A DNA stretch of 7,892 bases from Campylobacterota bacterium (GTDB lineage: Bacteria > Campylobacterota > Campylobacteria > Campylobacterales > Sulfurovaceae). The position numbers were made by a program, and so were the translations under genes. Position 1 is the stretch's first letter. The number at the start of each line of letters is the position of its first letter. The notes beneath the pieces were generated by a model, which saw only the letters and a list, made by a program, of their open reading frames with translations, had not been told where the DNA came from and searched no databases. The stretch lies in contig JAUVCL010000091.1 in assembly GCA_030595845.1 (NCBI GenBank), forward strand, positions 1-7,892. The letters run 5' to 3'. This document shows, one piece after another, positions 6,387 to 7,892 of the stretch.

Positions 6387-6416
6387 TTGTTCCCACGGTC
6401 TCCGTTGGAATGGGAA
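6387..6416. repeat. Second hairpin repeat type (TTCCCACGG family)
   Basis: TTCCCACGG-TCT-CCGT is followed by TGGAA and then TGGGAA. Removing the extra TGGAA gives a nearly perfect palindrome. This resembles the common dispersed bacterial hairpin GTTCCCACGG-TCT-CCGTGGGAA and differs from the GTAG hairpins beside it. It lies in the gap between array B and the Phd-like gene, where no gene is seen. Confidence 0.5.
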
Positions 6417-6460
6417 TATAATTATGCGATATGAGTATTAGTCGTAAGCGTTAGTTAGAG

Positions 6461-6526
6461 TTTAAGGAATTTATAAATATATATATAATAGTATGTACAT
6501 ATATATTACCCAGCATCTAAAAGGAG
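6461..6526 (+). promoter_or_regulatory. Promoter, possible operator and ribosome binding site of the Phd/PIN module
   Basis: TATAAT at 6484-6489 is a perfect -10 box; TTTAAG at 6461-6466, 17 bp upstream, is a weak -35. TATGTACATA (6492-6501), a perfect 10-bp palindrome just downstream of the -10 box, could be an autoregulatory operator. AAGGAG near 6521-6525 lies before ATG 6532 and decides that start over the ATG at 6493. Confidence 0.55.
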
Positions 6527-6531
6527 TTAAA

Positions 6532-6780
6532 ATGTTAGAACTTGGTATTTCACAGGCACAAGCACAGTTTACAAAGATCTTGTCTCAAACGGTTTTTATA
6601 GTAGATAAAAAGGCACATAAGAAAAAGGCAGTGATCATGCCATACGAAGAGTATGAAAAGCTGATCAAACAAGCCAGTACAAAAGAAAACCTTGAGAAGG
6701 GGTCATTTAATCAGTTTGTAGGAATTCTTGATAATACATTCAAAACAGATGATATGAAATATAATGAGATAGTAAAATGA
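6532..6780 (+). CDS. Phd/YefM-like antitoxin
   Basis: An 82-residue protein, starting at 6532 because AAAAGGAG precedes it closely; the frame also extends to an ATG at 6493, inside the promoter. LGISQAQAQFTKIL and KKKAVIMPYEEYEKLI match the Phd fold, where the A-V-x-x-P-x-E-x-Y motif is typical. The C-terminal half (LEKGSFNQFVGILDNTF) would bind the toxin. Its TGA overlaps the PIN gene ATG by four bases, the standard order and coupling. It would neutralise the PIN RNase and bind the operon promoter. Confidence 0.82.
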   Translation: MLELGISQAQAQFTKILSQTVFIVDKKAHKKKAVIMPYEEYEKLIKQASTKENLEKGSFNQFVGILDNTFKTDDMKYNEIVK

Positions 6781-7175
6781 AAATCTTTGTTGATACAAAT
6801 GTTTTTCTTGATCTGATTTTAAAAAGAGAAAATTTTGAGAATTCATTGTTGATATTTAATGCTATAGAAAAGAAACTTTACTCTGGGGTAATTTTAGATA
6901 TCACACTATTAAATATTGACTATATCGCAAACAAACAAGTAAAAGATATAAAAGATTTTTTGGGGTTGGTAAATACTATTTTTGAAATAGTGGGCGGTAC
7001 AAATAAGATGTTTGATGAAGCACTATCGATAAAGAATGTTGACCTAGAAGATAATTTGCAGTATATAAGTGCTAAAAAACTGATGTGTGATGTCATAGTG
7101 ACAAATGATAAAACATTTTATTCTGAAGAGATAGTGAAATTTACAAGCAATGCATTTGTAGACAAATATCTGTAG
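6777..7175 (+). CDS. PIN-domain toxin (VapC-like ribonuclease)
   Basis: A 132-residue protein of normal PIN length. MKIFVDTNVFLDLIL has the first catalytic Asp6, VDLEDNLQY has Glu91/Asp92, and VIVTNDKTF has Asp111 with Asn110, the acidic set that holds Mg or Mn ions in PIN RNases. VapC relatives cut tRNA or rRNA; the target here is unknown. The C-terminal NAFVDKYL resembles usual PIN toxin endings. The TAG stop (7173-7175) is part of the GTAG foot of the first hairpin of array C, so the repeat abuts or supplies the end of the gene. No frame break is seen, so the pair is probably functional. Confidence 0.83.
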   Translation: MKIFVDTNVFLDLILKRENFENSLLIFNAIEKKLYSGVILDITLLNIDYIANKQVKDIKDFLGLVNTIFEIVGGTNKMFDEALSIKNVDLEDNLQYISAKKLMCDVIVTNDKTFYSEEIVKFTSNAFVDKYL

Positions 7176-7578
7176 GGGAGGACTCCTATCTCCTCCCAGG
7201 ATGCAATAATCAGTTGATCATGTGTAACATATTTACATGCAAATGTTCCGGGCGGACACGGGGGTACCGCCCCTACGGGTAACATAATCCATAATGGGTA
7301 TTGTGTAGGGGAGCACCCCTGTGTGCTCCCGTGGTTTCATGCGAATATTTGAATTTCATAATAAATATTCCAGACCGGTAGGGGAGGACTCCCATGTCCT
7401 CCCAGGATGCAATAATCAGTTGATTATGTGTAACATATTTGCATGCAAATGTTCCGGGAGGACACGGGGGTCCCGCCCCTATGGGTAACATAATCCATAA
7501 TGGATGCTGTAGGGGAGCACCCCTGTGTGCTCCCATATGTTTGGGTTCCCGAGGGCGGACACAGGGGTCCGCCCCTAC
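7172..7578. repeat. REP/BIME-like hairpin array C, 7 hairpins
   Basis: Forward GTAG hairpins lie at 7172-7197, 7305-7330, 7378-7403 and 7509-7534; inverted ones at 7250-7276, 7456-7482 (ending CTAT instead of CTAC) and 7553-7578. The array is two copies of a composite unit of about 205 bp: forward hairpin, 53-bp linker, inverted hairpin, a 26-28-bp GGGTAACATAATCCATAAT linker (7277-7304, 7483-7508), and a second forward hairpin with stem GGGAGCAC/GTGCTCCC. The 53-bp linkers at 7198-7249 and 7404-7455 match those of arrays A and B. No gene is seen here; an open minus-strand frame across it is a by-product of repeat composition. Confidence 0.85.
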
Positions 7579-7624
7579 AAAAATATTTGAATAAAAAATG
7601 ATTAATTTACAAAAGTAATTCAAT

Positions 7625-7659
7625 AATGTCATACGGGTGACATTTGACTACGATATAAT
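7625..7659 (+). promoter_or_regulatory. Inverted repeat and -10 box before the last gene
   Basis: AATGTCA (7625-7631) and TGACATT (7638-7644) form a perfect 7-bp inverted repeat with a 6-base loop. TATAAT follows at 7654-7659. With that -10, the inverted repeat covers where a -35 box would lie, so it could be an operator or activator site. A second TATAAT is at 7675-7680. Confidence 0.4.
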
Positions 7660-7662
7660 TAG

Positions 7663-7892
7663 AGTCTAAAAGATTATAATTATAAAGGCTTACTCATCTT
7701 ACCATTTCTTGACAAACGAATAGCAAACTTTTTAGTGATCATCCTATTGACATTTGCTACATTCTGGTGGACTTTTTTTATTTTTCATGAAGCTTTCGAT
7801 CTGAATATCGTATTGGTTGTTGTGATGGTGCGTATGCTGGCTTCCATGATCTTCTTTGAAGATTATTCACTCTCGTGGTCAAGATCTTCAGC
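7663..7892 (+). CDS. N-terminal part of a membrane protein, possibly PglF/CapD-like sugar-nucleotide dehydratase
   Basis: The frame is open from 7663 (after a TAG at 7660) through the window end. From about 7702 it codes for PFLDKRIANFLVIILLTFATFW, then WTFFIFHEAFDLNIVLVVVM and VRMLASMIFFEDYSLSWSRSS. That is a short basic start, one membrane span, a loop and a second span ending in a DYSLSWS segment. This is like the N-terminal membrane part of FlaA1/PglF-type 4,6-dehydratases, which would make the keto-sugar used by the PglE-like enzyme at 390-1496; the call is tentative since no Rossmann domain is in view. No ATG, GTG or TTG stands near the expected start. AAAGG (7684-7688) would place initiation at an ATC (7696); the first standard start is GTG at 7735, which has no ribosome binding site and would trim the first span. 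Confidence 0.45.

Noticed and set aside
4752..7175. Integron cassette array of toxin-antitoxin genes
   Set aside because: The genes between repeats suggest cassettes, but the repeats lack attC core sites and no integrase is visible.
4565..7578. CRISPR array
   Set aside because: The linkers between hairpins are themselves repeated, not unique spacers, unit lengths are irregular, and no cas genes are present.
7273..7632. 119-codon minus-strand frame across array C
   Set aside because: It is coded by repeats (GADPCVRP-like and GAHRGAPL-like peptides) and has no family features or start signals.

Overview
The window looks like a chromosomal segment from a member of the Campylobacterota (Epsilonproteobacteria), probably a Sulfurovum- or Sulfurimonas-like sulfur oxidiser. 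This rests on AT-rich coding sequence, AAGGA-type ribosome binding sites, GATACAAT-type -10 boxes, and above all a PglD/PglE pair very close in sequence to the Campylobacter N-glycosylation enzymes. The taxon is inferred from recall, not from a search.

Layout. (1) 1-2704, + strand: a glycan-biosynthesis block with the 3' part of a PglD-like acetyltransferase, a complete PglE-like PLP aminotransferase overlapping it by 4 bp, and a family 4 glycosyltransferase. (2) 2693-4471, - strand: a RelB-like/RelE-like toxin-antitoxin pair followed after 2 bp by a PF14907-type nucleotidyltransferase, whose stop overlaps the glycosyltransferase stop by 12 bp. (3) 4565-4750, 5917-6357 and 7172-7578: three clusters of GTAG-footed hairpins in alternating orientation, 17 in all, joined by conserved linkers. 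They look like REP/BIME arrays of the kind mobilised by RAYT (TnpA_REP) transposases; no such transposase lies in the window. (4) 4763-5893, + strand, between the first two clusters: a DinJ/RelB-family antitoxin with no toxin, an unrecognised 121-residue protein, and a BrnA antitoxin preceded by only the C-terminal half of a BrnT toxin. (5) 6532-7175, + strand, between the second and third clusters: a Phd-like antitoxin and PIN-domain toxin overlapping by ATGA. (6) 7663-7892: the start of a membrane protein running off the window, possibly a PglF/CapD-like sugar-nucleotide dehydratase, with no standard start codon at the expected place.

Reading: the ends of the window are glycan genes (PglD and PglE make UDP-diNAc-bacillosamine; PglF would supply their substrate). 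The middle, about 4.9 kb, looks like an accessory region where toxin-antitoxin modules and REP arrays have accumulated. Two modules look intact (RelE-type and Phd/PIN) and two have lost their toxin (DinJ and BrnTA). The most noteworthy features are the composite REP arrays with compensatory stem changes, the broken or orphaned modules bracketed by a direct repeat of about 150 bp, the PIN toxin stop codon lying inside a REP foot, and short repeat sequences read through as protein in the nucleotidyltransferase gene.
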